Below the pieces are notes generated by a model. It was not told the origin of the DNA. It worked only from the letters and a program-made list of their open reading frames with translations, and ran no database searches. Both the position numbers and the translations under genes were made by a program. Of a stretch of 64,000 bases of DNA, positions 1 through 8,060 are shown one piece after another (position 1 is the stretch's first letter; each line of letters opens with the position of its first letter). This DNA is from Hyphomicrobiales bacterium (GTDB lineage: Bacteria; Pseudomonadota; Alphaproteobacteria; Rhizobiales; Rhizobiaceae): assembly GCA_900471485.1 (NCBI GenBank), contig UCEU01000005.1:62001-126000 (forward strand), written 5' to 3'.

Positions 1-133
1 CCGCATTTCGGACGAAAAGGTTAACGCGTTGTGCGTCGCACAATTATGTTGCAATGCACAATGGAATGCCCTATATGAAGATTACCTAACCTACAGGCCA
101 TCACGCAGGTCCAGACTAGAGGAGCGCATACCA

Positions 134-583
134 ATGGCTACAGTAAAGATGGACGACATTTTTTCAATGTCCGCCTTCGACCCGTCCAAGTACAATGAAT
201 CCTTCCGCGATTTCGCTGAAAAGAGTGCCCAGCAGTCGCGCGAGGCATTTGCCAAGATGAAGTCTGCCGGCGAGGAAGCCACCAAGACCATCGAGACCAC
301 GGTTCACACCGCCCAGGCCGGCGCTGTCGAGATCGGCCATCAGGCGATCGACGCTCTGCGCACCAACGCCACCAACTCGCTTAGCCATCTCGATGCGCTG
401 CTGTCGGTCAAGTCGGTTGCCGAACTGATCGAGCTGCAGACCGCTTTCGTGCGCAAGCAGGCAGAACTGACCGTCGAGCAGGCGAAGTCGCTGCAGGAAA
501 CCTCCAAGCAGGTTGCCGAAAAGCTGGCAAAGCCTTCCAAGGAAGCCGCTGAAAAGGTCATGGCGTCCTTCAAGGCCGCCTGA
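134..583 (+). CDS. Phasin family protein
   Basis: A 149-residue, almost entirely helical, Ala/Lys/Glu-rich protein with no membrane segment, typical in length and composition of phasins. Phasins coat polyhydroxyalkanoate granules and control their size and number. The central part (about residues 60-130) carries the family pattern of amphipathic helices, including SVAELIELQTAFVRKQ. An in-frame ORF opens upstream at 29, but the ATG at 134 follows a GAGGAG ribosome site and begins the family-like N-terminus MATVKMDDIF, so I chose it. A terminator follows directly, so it is probably a single-gene transcript. The family assignment is firm; the granule substrate in this organism is inferred. Confidence 0.88.
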   Translation: MATVKMDDIFSMSAFDPSKYNESFRDFAEKSAQQSREAFAKMKSAGEEATKTIETTVHTAQAGAVEIGHQAIDALRTNATNSLSHLDALLSVKSVAELIELQTAFVRKQAELTVEQAKSLQETSKQVAEKLAKPSKEAAEKVMASFKAA

Positions 584-605
584 TCTTACCGGATGTGGTG
601 ACAAG

Positions 606-631
606 GGTCGGACGATTTGTCCGGCCTTTTT
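606..631 (+). terminator. Rho-independent terminator after the phasin gene
   Basis: An 8-bp stem (GGTCGGAC with GTCCGGCC, one G-T pair) with loop GATTT is followed by a run of five T, 23 bases after the phasin stop codon. Confidence 0.8.
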
Positions 632-709
632 GTACATTGAGTGGAGATAGGACTTGAATTAATTTTCGAGTCCTCGTATGTGACCCCCGTCGCGGTCGAC
701 GCGACATAT

Positions 710-786
710 GCGGTTGTAGCTCAGTTGGTTAGAGCGCAGGTTTGTGGCACCTGAGGTCGGAGGTTCGAGACCCCCCAACCGTACCA
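710..786 (+). tRNA. tRNA-His (anticodon GTG)
   Basis: A complete cloverleaf of 77 nt with encoded CCA. The acceptor arms are GCGGTTG (710-716) and CAACCGT (776-782), closing with a G-T pair. The D arm is GCTC/GAGC, the anticodon stem is CAGGT/ACCTG with loop TTGTGGC and GTG at 744-746, and the T loop is TTCGAGA. The base before the acceptor stem is T rather than the G(-1) usual in tRNA-His, and the discriminator is A (783) rather than C. This matches the known alphaproteobacterial loss of the G(-1):C73 identity element, so it should not be read as an error. Confidence 0.97.
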
Positions 787-904
787 CCTTCTCCCACAAT
801 GGTATCACCATCGACTGATTCGACGCTGGCGTCGGATTTCTCATGGCTAGGCCTATTTCGCTCGGGCCGTGGGATCCTGCCTCATTTGGCGGGTTAACGA
901 AGGG

Positions 905-934
905 CAGGCTGCGCTCAGGGGCGCTTTTTGCCTG
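905..934 (+). terminator. Possible terminator for the tRNA-His transcript
   Basis: CAGGC (905-909) and GCCTG (930-934) enclose a GCGC/GCGC inner stem and a TTTTT run. The shape is imperfect because the T run lies inside the outer stem. I see no gene in the stretch from 787 to 1102. Confidence 0.35.
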
Positions 935-1102
935 TAAAGACAATGGGTGAGGGGCGTTGCCCTTGCCTTGGAAACTCCGCAGCCTAATTCCCCCGCTGCG
1001 CCACCGATGATCACGATTAACCATACTGCATTGCAAAATGTGAATGGGAGTGCCATTTTCCGCCCGGGGGCTAATTCAGAGTGATTTCAGAAGGAGACTT
1101 AA

Positions 1103-1348
1103 ATGTCCATTTCGCTCAACAATCTGGATGAATCCAACGCGACTGCCGTATCCGCATTTGACGTGGCTTCGGCCGTGAAGGCAGCGCGCGAGGGTGTTGG
1201 ATACAGTGTCGACGATCTTGCCGTTACATGTGGCCTGGTCGCCGGTGAAATCGAGGATATCGAAAGCGGCGAAGACGCCGATCCTGCAAAGCTCAAGCGT
1301 ATTGCCGCAGCACTTCAGGTGCCGGTTTCCTCGTTCGTCACGATGTGA
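1103..1348 (+). CDS. Small XRE-type helix-turn-helix protein
   Basis: An 81-residue acidic protein starting 7 bases after an AAGGAGA ribosome site. From about residue 22 to 77 it reads as an XRE/Cro helix-turn-helix: AVKAAREGVGYSVDDLAVTCG, then GEIEDIESGEDADPAKLKRIAAALQVP. There is no additional effector domain, so it would act as a stand-alone DNA-binding protein. Nothing adjacent names its targets. The fold call is good; regulation by it is inferred. Confidence 0.75.
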   Translation: MSISLNNLDESNATAVSAFDVASAVKAAREGVGYSVDDLAVTCGLVAGEIEDIESGEDADPAKLKRIAAALQVPVSSFVTM

Positions 1349-1360
1349 CAATGATTTTCT

Positions 1361-1393
1361 GGCCACGCGGGCGGTATTTTTGCCCGGGTGGCC
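1361..1393 (+). terminator. Long GC-rich hairpin after the HTH gene
   Basis: GGCCAC (1361-1366) pairs with GTGGCC (1388-1393), and CGGGC (1368-1372) pairs with GCCCG (1382-1386), with one G-G mismatch. The loop (1373-1381) carries the T-rich part and no T tract follows the stem, so termination is only likely. It lies 12 bases after the stop codon. Confidence 0.5.
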
Positions 1394-1605
1394 TGCTACG
1401 GATGATGCGGTCGCCGCCCGATTGCGGTATCTACCCTCCCTGCGTTAAGCACTTCTTCACCACATCGGTTAAACTGCATGAACGGTTGCCACCTCAGGGT
1501 AGTTTTACCGTGATGGGTGGTATGTTGCGTTAGCAACTTCTGGGCGAATGTCCTTCCAGAGACGCCGAGGCACGTGCCCGGTGGCATTCCTGGGCAGAGG
1601 GCAAC

Positions 1606-2049
1606 ATGAACCGTGTTCGTCGTTTCGACGATAAGCAGATCGACATGGGCACGCTGGCGCTGCGAAGCGCGCTCGCTTTCTTGTCGGTTCTCGCCATTGT
1701 CCTGCCGATTCTCAACGTCGTCTTCGCCGATGGCCCGCAAGCGTTGCGGCTGGGTGATTTCCGCCTGCTCGCCATGGCCGCCTATCTTCTGCCTCTTGCC
1801 TATTTCGCCGGAGTGGCCGCGATCTTCGTCGATCGCATGCGCTCGCACGCGCTTTTCATCGATCTCACGGGCGTGATCGTCGCGGCGGTAGCAGTTTTGC
1901 GCACGAGCTATGTTCTCTTTTCCGATAAGGCCACCGGCTCGGAGCTCATCGGCGAATTCGTCTCGGTGTCGCTTGGCAGCGGCGGCGTGCCGCTTCTGCT
2001 CCTGCTTCTCGGCGGCTCCTGGCTGCTGCAGAAGACCTGGCTCGACTGA
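1606..2049 (+). CDS. Small integral membrane protein of unknown function
   Basis: 147 residues with four hydrophobic spans, at about residues 18-42, 53-76, 84-102 and 120-142 (the last rich in Leu and Gly). The N-terminus MNRVRRFDD is basic and probably cytoplasmic. I recognise no family. It precedes a DUF4174 gene by 68 bases on the same strand, which makes co-transcription possible. Confidence 0.6.
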   Translation: MNRVRRFDDKQIDMGTLALRSALAFLSVLAIVLPILNVVFADGPQALRLGDFRLLAMAAYLLPLAYFAGVAAIFVDRMRSHALFIDLTGVIVAAVAVLRTSYVLFSDKATGSELIGEFVSVSLGSGGVPLLLLLLGGSWLLQKTWLD

Positions 2050-2117
2050 AACTCCTACATCGCGACGGAACCTCGTGTGTGTCCAGAACGTTCCTGGAGA
2101 CACAGGAGAAAACGTGC

Positions 2118-2570
2118 ATGTCCAAGTCTCTGTTATATGGCGCGACCAAGGTCGATGAAACCAACAGCGCATATTCCGCGATTGCGAGCCTCGAGCAGTT
2201 CCAGTGGAAGAACCGCGTGATCGTGATCTTCGCCGATCGCGACAATGCCCGTGCTGCACGCCAGGAAAACCAGCTTCTTGCCGATCGACCCGGTCTCGAA
2301 GAGCGCGATATCGTCATGCTGAAGATCGGTGGCGGCGCCGTTCGCCTGTTGTTCGGGGCCGGGCAGGGGCTGGATGCAGACGCCATCGCTCGCGAACTTG
2401 ATGCGCCGGAAGCGGGCGAGTTCGCAGCACTTCTCGTCGGCAAGGATGGCACGGTGAAGCTGAAGGTAAGCGAGCCCGTCAGCAACGGCGAGCTCTTCGC
2501 GATCATCGACAGCATGCCCGTCCGCGCCGCCGAAGCGTTCGCCGACCAGAAGAAGGCTGAAAGCTCCTGA
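2118..2570 (+). CDS. DUF4174 domain protein
   Basis: 150 residues. The pattern WKNRVIVIFADRDNARAARQ followed by ERDIVMLKIGGG and LLVGKDGTVKLKVSEPVSNGELFAIIDSMPVR matches DUF4174, a small thioredoxin-like-fold family of unknown function. This copy shows no CxxC. I chose the ATG at 2118, which follows AGGAG; the longer frame from 2079 has no ribosome site. No export signal is visible. The function is unknown. Confidence 0.75.
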   Translation: MSKSLLYGATKVDETNSAYSAIASLEQFQWKNRVIVIFADRDNARAARQENQLLADRPGLEERDIVMLKIGGGAVRLLFGAGQGLDADAIARELDAPEAGEFAALLVGKDGTVKLKVSEPVSNGELFAIIDSMPVRAAEAFADQKKAESS

Positions 2571-2578
2571 CGTAACAG

Positions 2579-3460
2579 TCAGAGAAAGATCTCACGTTCG
2601 GCCGCGATCAGTTCCTGCAGGAAATCGACGACGGTACGCACCCGAACGAGATCGCGTGCGCTCTCGTGATAGGTCGTCCAATAGGCGCGCTTGATCGAGA
2701 CGTCGGGAAGAATGCGCGCGAGTTCCGGATACTGGCGCGCAATATAGTCGTGCAGGATGCCGATACCGGCGCCGGAGCGGACTGCCTCGGTCTGGCCGAT
2801 GGCGGTGGAAATTTCGAATGCGGCATCCCAGCTGCGCATCACCGCCGACGAAAAATTGAGCGACGCGGTAAAAAGCAAATCCTCCACGTAGCCGATACGC
2901 GGATGGTTCTTCAGTGCGTCGATATCGCCGGGCGCCCCACGCTTGGCGAGGTAATCCCGCGAGGCATAGAGACCGAGCGTATAATCCGTCAGCTTCGATG
3001 AGACGAGGCGGCCCTGCTCCGGGCGCTCGAGGGTGATCGCGATATCCGCCTCGCGCTGCGAAAGCGAGAAGGAACGCGGCACTGGCACGAGCTGGATCTT
3101 CAACTCCGGATGTCGCTCGATCAGCCGGCCCATGCGTGGCGCCAGGAAAGAAACGCCGAAGCCGTCGGGCGCTCCAACACGCACCGTTCCGGCAATTGCC
3201 GTATCCGTGCGGCCGAGATTGGCCTGCGCGGCAAGCATCTCCGTTTCCATGCGCTCGGCGGATGCCAGGAACACCTCGCCTTCGGTCGTCAGTTCGCAGC
3301 CGTTCGTTCGCCGAACGAACAGCCGCGTCTTCAGCGCTTCCTCCAGCGAGGTCAGGCGCCGCGACAGCGTGGCATGGTTGAGCGCCAGCCGTTTGGAGGC
3401 AGCGAGGATTTGTCCGGTGCGGGCAACGGCAAGGAAGATGCGAACGTCGTCCCAGTTCAT
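2579..3460 (-). CDS. LysR-family transcriptional regulator
   Basis: 293 residues. The winged helix is at about 1-60 (DDVRIFLAVARTGQILAASK then NHATLSRRLTSLEEAL), followed by a substrate-binding domain at about 90-290 (GTVRVGAPDGFGVSFLAPRM). Its ATG overlaps the stop of the upstream monooxygenase-like gene by four bases, so the two are translationally coupled. The pair is transcribed away from mmsA, which makes mmsA and this operon its likely targets. The effector is unknown. Confidence 0.88.
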   Translation of the reverse strand: MNWDDVRIFLAVARTGQILAASKRLALNHATLSRRLTSLEEALKTRLFVRRTNGCELTTEGEVFLASAERMETEMLAAQANLGRTDTAIAGTVRVGAPDGFGVSFLAPRMGRLIERHPELKIQLVPVPRSFSLSQREADIAITLERPEQGRLVSSKLTDYTLGLYASRDYLAKRGAPGDIDALKNHPRIGYVEDLLFTASLNFSSAVMRSWDAAFEISTAIGQTEAVRSGAGIGILHDYIARQYPELARILPDVSIKRAYWTTYHESARDLVRVRTVVDFLQELIAAEREIFL

Positions 3461-3780
3461 GGCTTTGCCGCCATCGCGATCGGCTCGACATCGACGAGCG
3501 TCAGCGATTTCACCATCCCTGCCGTTCCATTCTTGTATTTGAGAAAATGTGGCGTCAGCAGATGCGCTTCGTAGGCCGCGCGGTCCGCATAGACCTCGAG
3601 GATGCGGATCTTGTGAGGACTGTCCTTGATGGCGACGGCGCTCAGCGACAGAACGCCCTCTTCAAGCGCAACGGCCGCTTCGATCTCTTCGGAAAGCAGC
3701 GCGCGGTAGGCGTCGAGCTGCGCCGGATTGATCTCGATCTCAGCCATCCTGACGATATGGGTGCCGTTCACAGCAATCAT
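3457..3780 (-). CDS. Antibiotic-biosynthesis-monooxygenase (ABM) fold protein
   Basis: 107 residues with the ABM ferredoxin-like pattern: MAEIEINPAQLDAYRALL, EEGVLSLSAVA, IRILEVYADRAAYEAHLLTPHFLKYK. Relatives are quinol monooxygenases of the YgiN type or small dimeric proteins without known substrate. The ATG at 3780 has an AGGAGG site. It is the first gene of a two-gene operon with the LysR gene, divergent from mmsA with 157 bases between starts. A role linked to mmsA substrates is inference only. Confidence 0.8.
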   Translation of the reverse strand: MIAVNGTHIVRMAEIEINPAQLDAYRALLSEEIEAAVALEEGVLSLSAVAIKDSPHKIRILEVYADRAAYEAHLLTPHFLKYKNGTAGMVKSLTLVDVEPIAMAAKP

Positions 3781-3837
3781 CCTCCTAAATTCGGCCGGTG
3801 CTCTATATGTCCCGTTGAAGCGTAAAGCGATGCCAGG

Positions 3838-3896
3838 ACTTCAATTTTCGCACAACGGTTCCTTATATCAGTTCATTGATTTGTGTAAATTGAAGT
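3838..3896. promoter_or_regulatory. Inverted repeat between the LysR operon and mmsA
   Basis: Perfect 10-base arms ACTTCAATTT (3838-3847) and AAATTGAAGT (3887-3896) flank 39 bases. The similarity continues inward (CGCACAA versus TTGTGT). It lies in the divergent spacer, where a LysR-type operator would be expected. Confidence 0.55.
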
Positions 3897-3937
3897 GCGA
3901 TTGTGCGGCATCCAATAAATCTAGAGGAGGCACATCC

Positions 3938-5434
3938 ATGCGTGAGATCGGTCATTTCATCGGCGGCAAGCATGTCGCTGGCACCAGCGGACGCACCAGC
4001 AACGTCTACAACCCGGCCACGGGCGAAGTGCAGGCAACCGTTGCTCTTGCAAGCAACGAGGAAATGCGCGCGGCTGTCGAGAACGCCAAGGCGGCGCAGC
4101 CGAAATGGGCTGCCACCAACCCGCAGCGCCGCGCCCGCGTGTTCTTCAAGTTCGTCGAGCTCCTGAACAAGCACATGGACGAACTCGCTGTTCTCCTGTC
4201 CAGCGAACACGGCAAGACGGTCGAGGATTCCAAGGGCGATATCGTTCGCGGCCTCGAAGTCTGTGAATTCGTCTGCGGCATCCCGCACCTGCAGAAGGGT
4301 GAGTTCACGGAAGGCGCTGGTCCGGCAATCGACATGTACTCGATGCGCCAGGCTGTCGGTGTTGGCGCCGGCATCACGCCGTTCAATTTCCCGGCCATGA
4401 TCCCAATGTGGATGTTTGCTCCGGCAATTGCCTGCGGCAACGCCTTCATCCTGAAGCCGTCCGAACGTGACCCTTCCGTTCCGCTCCGTCTGGCCGAACT
4501 GATGATCGAAGCCGGCCTTCCGGCTGGCATCCTCAACGTCGTCAACGGCGACAAGGCTGCCGTCGATGCGATCCTCACGGACCCGGATATCGGTGCTGTT
4601 TCCTTCGTCGGCTCGACCCCGATCGCCCGTTACGTCTATGGCACCGCTGCCATGAACGGCAAGCGCGCCCAGTGCTTCGGCGGCGCCAAGAACCACATGA
4701 TCATCATGCCGGATGCCGACATGGACCAGGCCGTCAATGCGCTGATGGGCGCCGGCTATGGTTCCGCCGGCGAGCGCTGCATGGCGATCTCCGTCGCCGT
4801 CCCGGTCGGTGAGGAAACCGCCAACCGCCTCGTCGAGAAGCTGACGCCGAAGATCGAGGCGCTGCGGATCGGTCCTTACACGGATGACAAGGCCGATCTC
4901 GGCCCGCTCGTCACCAAGGAAGCCCAGGCCCGCGTCACCGGCCTGATCGACAAGGGCGTCGAGGAAGGCGCCAAGCTCGTGGTCGATGGCCGCGGCTTCA
5001 AGCTGCAGGGCTATGAGGATGGCTACTTCGTCGGCGGCACGCTGTTCGACAACGTCACGCCCGACATGGAGATCTACAAGACCGAAATCTTCGGACCGGT
5101 TCTCTCGGTCGTCCGCGCCAAAAACTACGAGGAAGCCCTCGAATTGCCGATGAAGCATGAATACGGCAACGGTGTCGCGATCTACACCCGCGACGGCGAC
5201 GCCGCCCGCGACTTCGCTTCGCGCATCAACATCGGCATGATCGGTATCAACGTCCCGATCCCGGTTCCGCTGGCCTACCACTCCTTCGGCGGCTGGAAGG
5301 CTTCGAGCTTCGGCGACCTCAACCAGCACGGCACGGACTCGATCAAGTTCTGGACCAAGACCAAGACGATCACGGCTCGCTGGCCGTCGGGCATCAAGGA
5401 CGGCGCCGAATTCGTTATGCCGACGATGAAGTAA
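3938..5434 (+). CDS. mmsA: Methylmalonate-semialdehyde dehydrogenase (CoA-acylating)
   Basis: 498 residues, the usual length of MmsA/IolA. It oxidises methylmalonate semialdehyde and malonate semialdehyde to propionyl-CoA and acetyl-CoA in valine, thymine and myo-inositol catabolism. Visible features are the N-terminal HFIGGKHVAGTSGR, the Rossmann region with ILKPSERDPS, FVGSTPIARY, and the active-site loop GSAGERCMA with nucleophile Cys281. The segment SFGDLNQHGTDSIKFWTKTK is typical of MmsA rather than generic aldehyde dehydrogenases. The ATG at 3938 follows GAGGAGG; a longer frame starting at 3728 lacks a ribosome site and overlaps the divergent gene. Confidence 0.95.
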   Translation: MREIGHFIGGKHVAGTSGRTSNVYNPATGEVQATVALASNEEMRAAVENAKAAQPKWAATNPQRRARVFFKFVELLNKHMDELAVLLSSEHGKTVEDSKGDIVRGLEVCEFVCGIPHLQKGEFTEGAGPAIDMYSMRQAVGVGAGITPFNFPAMIPMWMFAPAIACGNAFILKPSERDPSVPLRLAELMIEAGLPAGILNVVNGDKAAVDAILTDPDIGAVSFVGSTPIARYVYGTAAMNGKRAQCFGGAKNHMIIMPDADMDQAVNALMGAGYGSAGERCMAISVAVPVGEETANRLVEKLTPKIEALRIGPYTDDKADLGPLVTKEAQARVTGLIDKGVEEGAKLVVDGRGFKLQGYEDGYFVGGTLFDNVTPDMEIYKTEIFGPVLSVVRAKNYEEALELPMKHEYGNGVAIYTRDGDAARDFASRINIGMIGINVPIPVPLAYHSFGGWKASSFGDLNQHGTDSIKFWTKTKTITARWPSGIKDGAEFVMPTMK

Positions 5435-5461
5435 GCATCGCGGTAACAGCTACAGGAAGCG

Positions 5462-5483
5462 GGCTCCATCAGGGGCCTGTTTT
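5462..5483 (+). terminator. Terminator after mmsA
   Basis: GGCTCC and GGGGCC (one wobble pair) with loop ATCA, followed by TGTTTT, 28 bases after the mmsA stop. Confidence 0.6.
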
Positions 5484-5536
5484 CATATGAGGCGAGCCGT
5501 CGGAAAACGTGATTTAATTTTTCACCTTTTCGCCTT

Positions 5537-5553
5537 TTTGGAATTGTTCAAAA
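5537..5553 (+). promoter_or_regulatory. Irr-box (ICE)-like operator upstream of rirA
   Basis: TTTGGAATTGTTCAAAA matches the rhizobial iron-control element TTTAGAA-N3-TTCTAAA at 12 of 14 defined positions. It covers the -35 hexamer of the rirA promoter, a position expected to repress. Confidence 0.6.
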
Positions 5554-5572
5554 CTACTATTGCCTCTATATA
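5544..5572 (+). promoter_or_regulatory. Predicted rirA promoter
   Basis: TTGTTC (5544-5549) and TATATA (5567-5572) are separated by 17 bases. The second hexamer ends 33 bases before the rirA start codon. Confidence 0.6.
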
Positions 5573-5605
5573 AGGTTTTCAAAGAGAACGATTCTGGAGA
5601 TCGGC

Positions 5606-6088
5606 ATGCGTTTGACGAAACAGACCAACTATGCGGTTCGCATGTTGATGTATTGCGCGGCCAACGACGGCAACCTCAGCCGCATCCCGGAAATTGCCAA
5701 GGCTTACGGCGTTTCCGAGCTTTTCCTTTTCAAGATCCTGCAGCCGCTCAACAAGGCGGGTCTGGTCGAAACCGTGCGCGGCCGCAATGGCGGTGTCCGC
5801 CTCGGCAAGCCGGCCGACAAGATCAGCCTGTTCGACGTGGTACGCGTCACCGAAGACAGCTTCGCCATGGCCGAATGCTTCGAGGATGACGGCGAGATCG
5901 ATTGCCCGCTGGTCGACAGCTGCGGTCTGAACTCGGCGCTGCGCAAGGCACTCAATGCCTTCTTCGATGTCCTGACGCAGTATTCGATTGACGATCTCGT
6001 CAAGGCCCGGCCGCAGATCAACTTCCTGCTCGGCATCGACGGTGAACATCACCATCGCAAGCCGCAGGCCGTCGCACCGGCCGCCTAA
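5606..6088 (+). CDS. rirA: Iron-responsive regulator RirA (Rrf2 family)
   Basis: 160 residues beginning MRLTKQTNYAVRMLMYCAAN, the characteristic RirA start. The winged helix spans about 1-75. Three cysteines, Cys91, Cys100 and Cys106 (ECFEDDGEIDCPLVDSC), are placed as the iron-sulfur ligands of Rrf2 proteins. In rhizobia RirA with its cluster represses iron-uptake genes when iron is plentiful. GGAG lies before the start. Upstream is a promoter overlapped by an Irr-like box, and the gene ends at its own terminator. The next gene downstream, dppA, belongs to a transporter that can carry the haem precursor 5-aminolevulinate in other bacteria. Confidence 0.95.
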   Translation: MRLTKQTNYAVRMLMYCAANDGNLSRIPEIAKAYGVSELFLFKILQPLNKAGLVETVRGRNGGVRLGKPADKISLFDVVRVTEDSFAMAECFEDDGEIDCPLVDSCGLNSALRKALNAFFDVLTQYSIDDLVKARPQINFLLGIDGEHHHRKPQAVAPAA

Positions 6089-6110
6089 AGTAGCAACAGC
6101 TTTCGCTTCG

Positions 6111-6145
6111 CAACCGCAGTCATCCATGGTGGCTGCGGTTGTTTC
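6111..6145 (+). terminator. Terminator after rirA
   Basis: A perfect 9-bp stem CAACCGCAG/CTGCGGTTG, extendable inward with a wobble pair, is followed by TTTCGTTT. Confidence 0.75.
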
Positions 6146-6301
6146 GTTTCCGGATTCCGGTCGACAAAGTCGTCGTATATGAGCTGTTTTGCGTCTTCAG
6201 CGGCGCGAAATTATACCAAATGCGACGAAAACAAGCGTTATCCAGCGCGAATCTTTCTAAATGCGGCCTATTTTCGGCGGAAAATTACTAAAGTTGTCCT
6301 T

Positions 6302-6318
6302 CTGGAAAAATTTTCCAG
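6302..6318. promoter_or_regulatory. 17-bp perfect palindrome upstream of dppA
   Basis: CTGGAAAAATTTTCCAG, 107 bases before the dppA start, lies in an AT-rich stretch. It may be an operator. The rest of 6146-6425 has no gene. Confidence 0.4.
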
Positions 6319-6425
6319 CACGGTCGTTGATTTCAGCAAATAAATATCGTTCCATCTGCGCTCGATGCGGAAGCCTAATCCGGCATCAGAAAAACTTATA
6401 AAAGAACAAACCTGGGAAACGAATC

Positions 6426-8021
6426 ATGAAAAAGATCTCTGTCCTCTTGGCAGCGACTGTCTTGGCTTCCGCCATGGCGTCGACGGCTTGGTCGAAGACG
6501 CTCGTCTACTGCTCGGAAGGATCGCCGGAAGGCTTCGATCCGGCCATCTACACCGCGGGCACGACCTTCGATGCCTCTTCGCGTACCGTCTACAGCCGCC
6601 TGGTCGAGTTCAAGCATGGCAAGACCGAAGTCGAGCCGGGCCTCGCCGACAGCTGGACCGTTTCCGATGATGGCTTGACCTATACGTTCAAGCTGCATCC
6701 GGGCGTCAAGTTCCAGACCACCGAGTTCTTCACGCCGACCCGCGACCTGAATGCCGACGACGTCGTCTTCTCGTTCGACCGTCAGCTGAAGGCCGACAGC
6801 CCCTGGGCCAAGTACGTCGCCGGCGTTTCCTACGAATACGCTGCCGGCATGGGCTTCCCCGAGCTGATCAAGTCGGTCGAAAAGGTCGATGACCTGACCG
6901 TCAAGTTCACGCTGAACCACCCGGAAGCACCGTTCCTCGCCGACCTCGCGATGGACTTCGCATCGGTCGTTTCCAAGGAATATGCCGACAAGCTGCAGGC
7001 CGATGGCAAGATGGAGCAGATGAACCAGATGCCGCTCGGCACCGGTCCGTTCACCTTCGTCGCCTACCAGCCGGATGCCGTCATCCGCTACAAGGCCAAC
7101 GAAAGCTACTTCAAGGGCAAGGAAAAGATCGACGATCTCGTCTTCGCGATCACCCCTGACGCTTCGGTTCGCGCGCAGAAGCTCAAGGCCGGCGAATGCC
7201 ACATCATGCCTTACCCGAACGCTGCCGACGTCAAGGATCTGAAGGCTGATAGCAGCCTCAAGGTTCTGGAACAGCCGGGCCTGAACGTTGCCTACCTCGC
7301 CTACAACACGCAGCAGGCGCCTTTCGACAAGCCTGAAGTGCGCAAGGCGCTCAACATGGCGATCAACAAGCAGGCGATCGTCGATGCCGTCTTCCAGGGT
7401 GCCGGCCAGGTTGCCAAGAACCCGATCCCGCCGACGATGTGGTCCTACAACGACGCCGTCAAGGATGATGCCTACAGCCCCGACGAAGCCAAGAAGGCTC
7501 TCGAAGCCGCTGGCGTCAAGGATCTCTCGATGAAGATCTGGGCGATGCCGGTTTCGCGTCCGTACATGCTGAACGCACGTCGCGCCGCCGAACTGATGCA
7601 GGCTGACCTCGCCAAGGTCGGCGTCAAGGTCGACATCGTCACCCACGAATGGGCCGAATACCTGAAGCTCTCCAAGGACGTGAAGCGCGATGGCGCTGCC
7701 ATCCTCGGCTGGACGGGTGACAATGGTGATCCGGACAACTTCCTCGACACGCTGCTCGGCTGCGAAGCCGTCGGCGGCAACAACCGCGCGCAGTGGTGCA
7801 ACCAGGAATTCGACGCCCTCGTGAAGAAGGCCAAGAAGACCGCCGACGTTGCCGAGCGCACGAAGCTCTACGAAGAAGCACAGGTTGTCTTCAAGAAGGA
7901 AGCGCCCTGGGCAACCATCGACCATTCGACGGAATTCGTTCCGATGAGCGCCAAGGTTTCCGGCTACGTGCAGGATCCGGTCGGTGTTCACCGCTTCGAC
8001 GGCGTTGATATCGCCGAATAA
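6426..8021 (+). CDS. dppA: Dipeptide ABC transporter, periplasmic binding protein
   Basis: 531 residues. A signal peptide (about 1-23) precedes a family-5 solute-binding protein that closely follows E. coli DppA: TLVYCSEGSPEGFDPA, LNADDVVFSFDRQ, EAPFLADLAMDFAS, LGWTGDNGDPDNFLDTL. It captures dipeptides in the periplasm; DppA in other bacteria also binds 5-aminolevulinate and haem. It leads the dppABCDF operon. The 89-base gap to dppB holds a strong stem-loop, which probably lets dppA mRNA accumulate over the membrane genes. It lies downstream of rirA but has its own upstream region. Confidence 0.95.
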   Translation: MKKISVLLAATVLASAMASTAWSKTLVYCSEGSPEGFDPAIYTAGTTFDASSRTVYSRLVEFKHGKTEVEPGLADSWTVSDDGLTYTFKLHPGVKFQTTEFFTPTRDLNADDVVFSFDRQLKADSPWAKYVAGVSYEYAAGMGFPELIKSVEKVDDLTVKFTLNHPEAPFLADLAMDFASVVSKEYADKLQADGKMEQMNQMPLGTGPFTFVAYQPDAVIRYKANESYFKGKEKIDDLVFAITPDASVRAQKLKAGECHIMPYPNAADVKDLKADSSLKVLEQPGLNVAYLAYNTQQAPFDKPEVRKALNMAINKQAIVDAVFQGAGQVAKNPIPPTMWSYNDAVKDDAYSPDEAKKALEAAGVKDLSMKIWAMPVSRPYMLNARRAAELMQADLAKVGVKVDIVTHEWAEYLKLSKDVKRDGAAILGWTGDNGDPDNFLDTLLGCEAVGGNNRAQWCNQEFDALVKKAKKTADVAERTKLYEEAQVVFKKEAPWATIDHSTEFVPMSAKVSGYVQDPVGVHRFDGVDIAE

Positions 8022-8060
8022 CCAAAACTATGCAAAGATGCCCGGCAAGATCGGGCTTGG

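Noticed and set aside
3863..5329. 488-codon open frame on the minus strand opposite mmsA
   Set aside because: It is a shadow of the strongly coded mmsA; composition is low-complexity Asp/Val/Arg with no family features.
6396..7991. 531-codon open frame on the minus strand opposite dppA
   Set aside because: dppA on the plus strand is unmistakable by motif and signal peptide; the opposite frame is an artefact of GC-rich codons.
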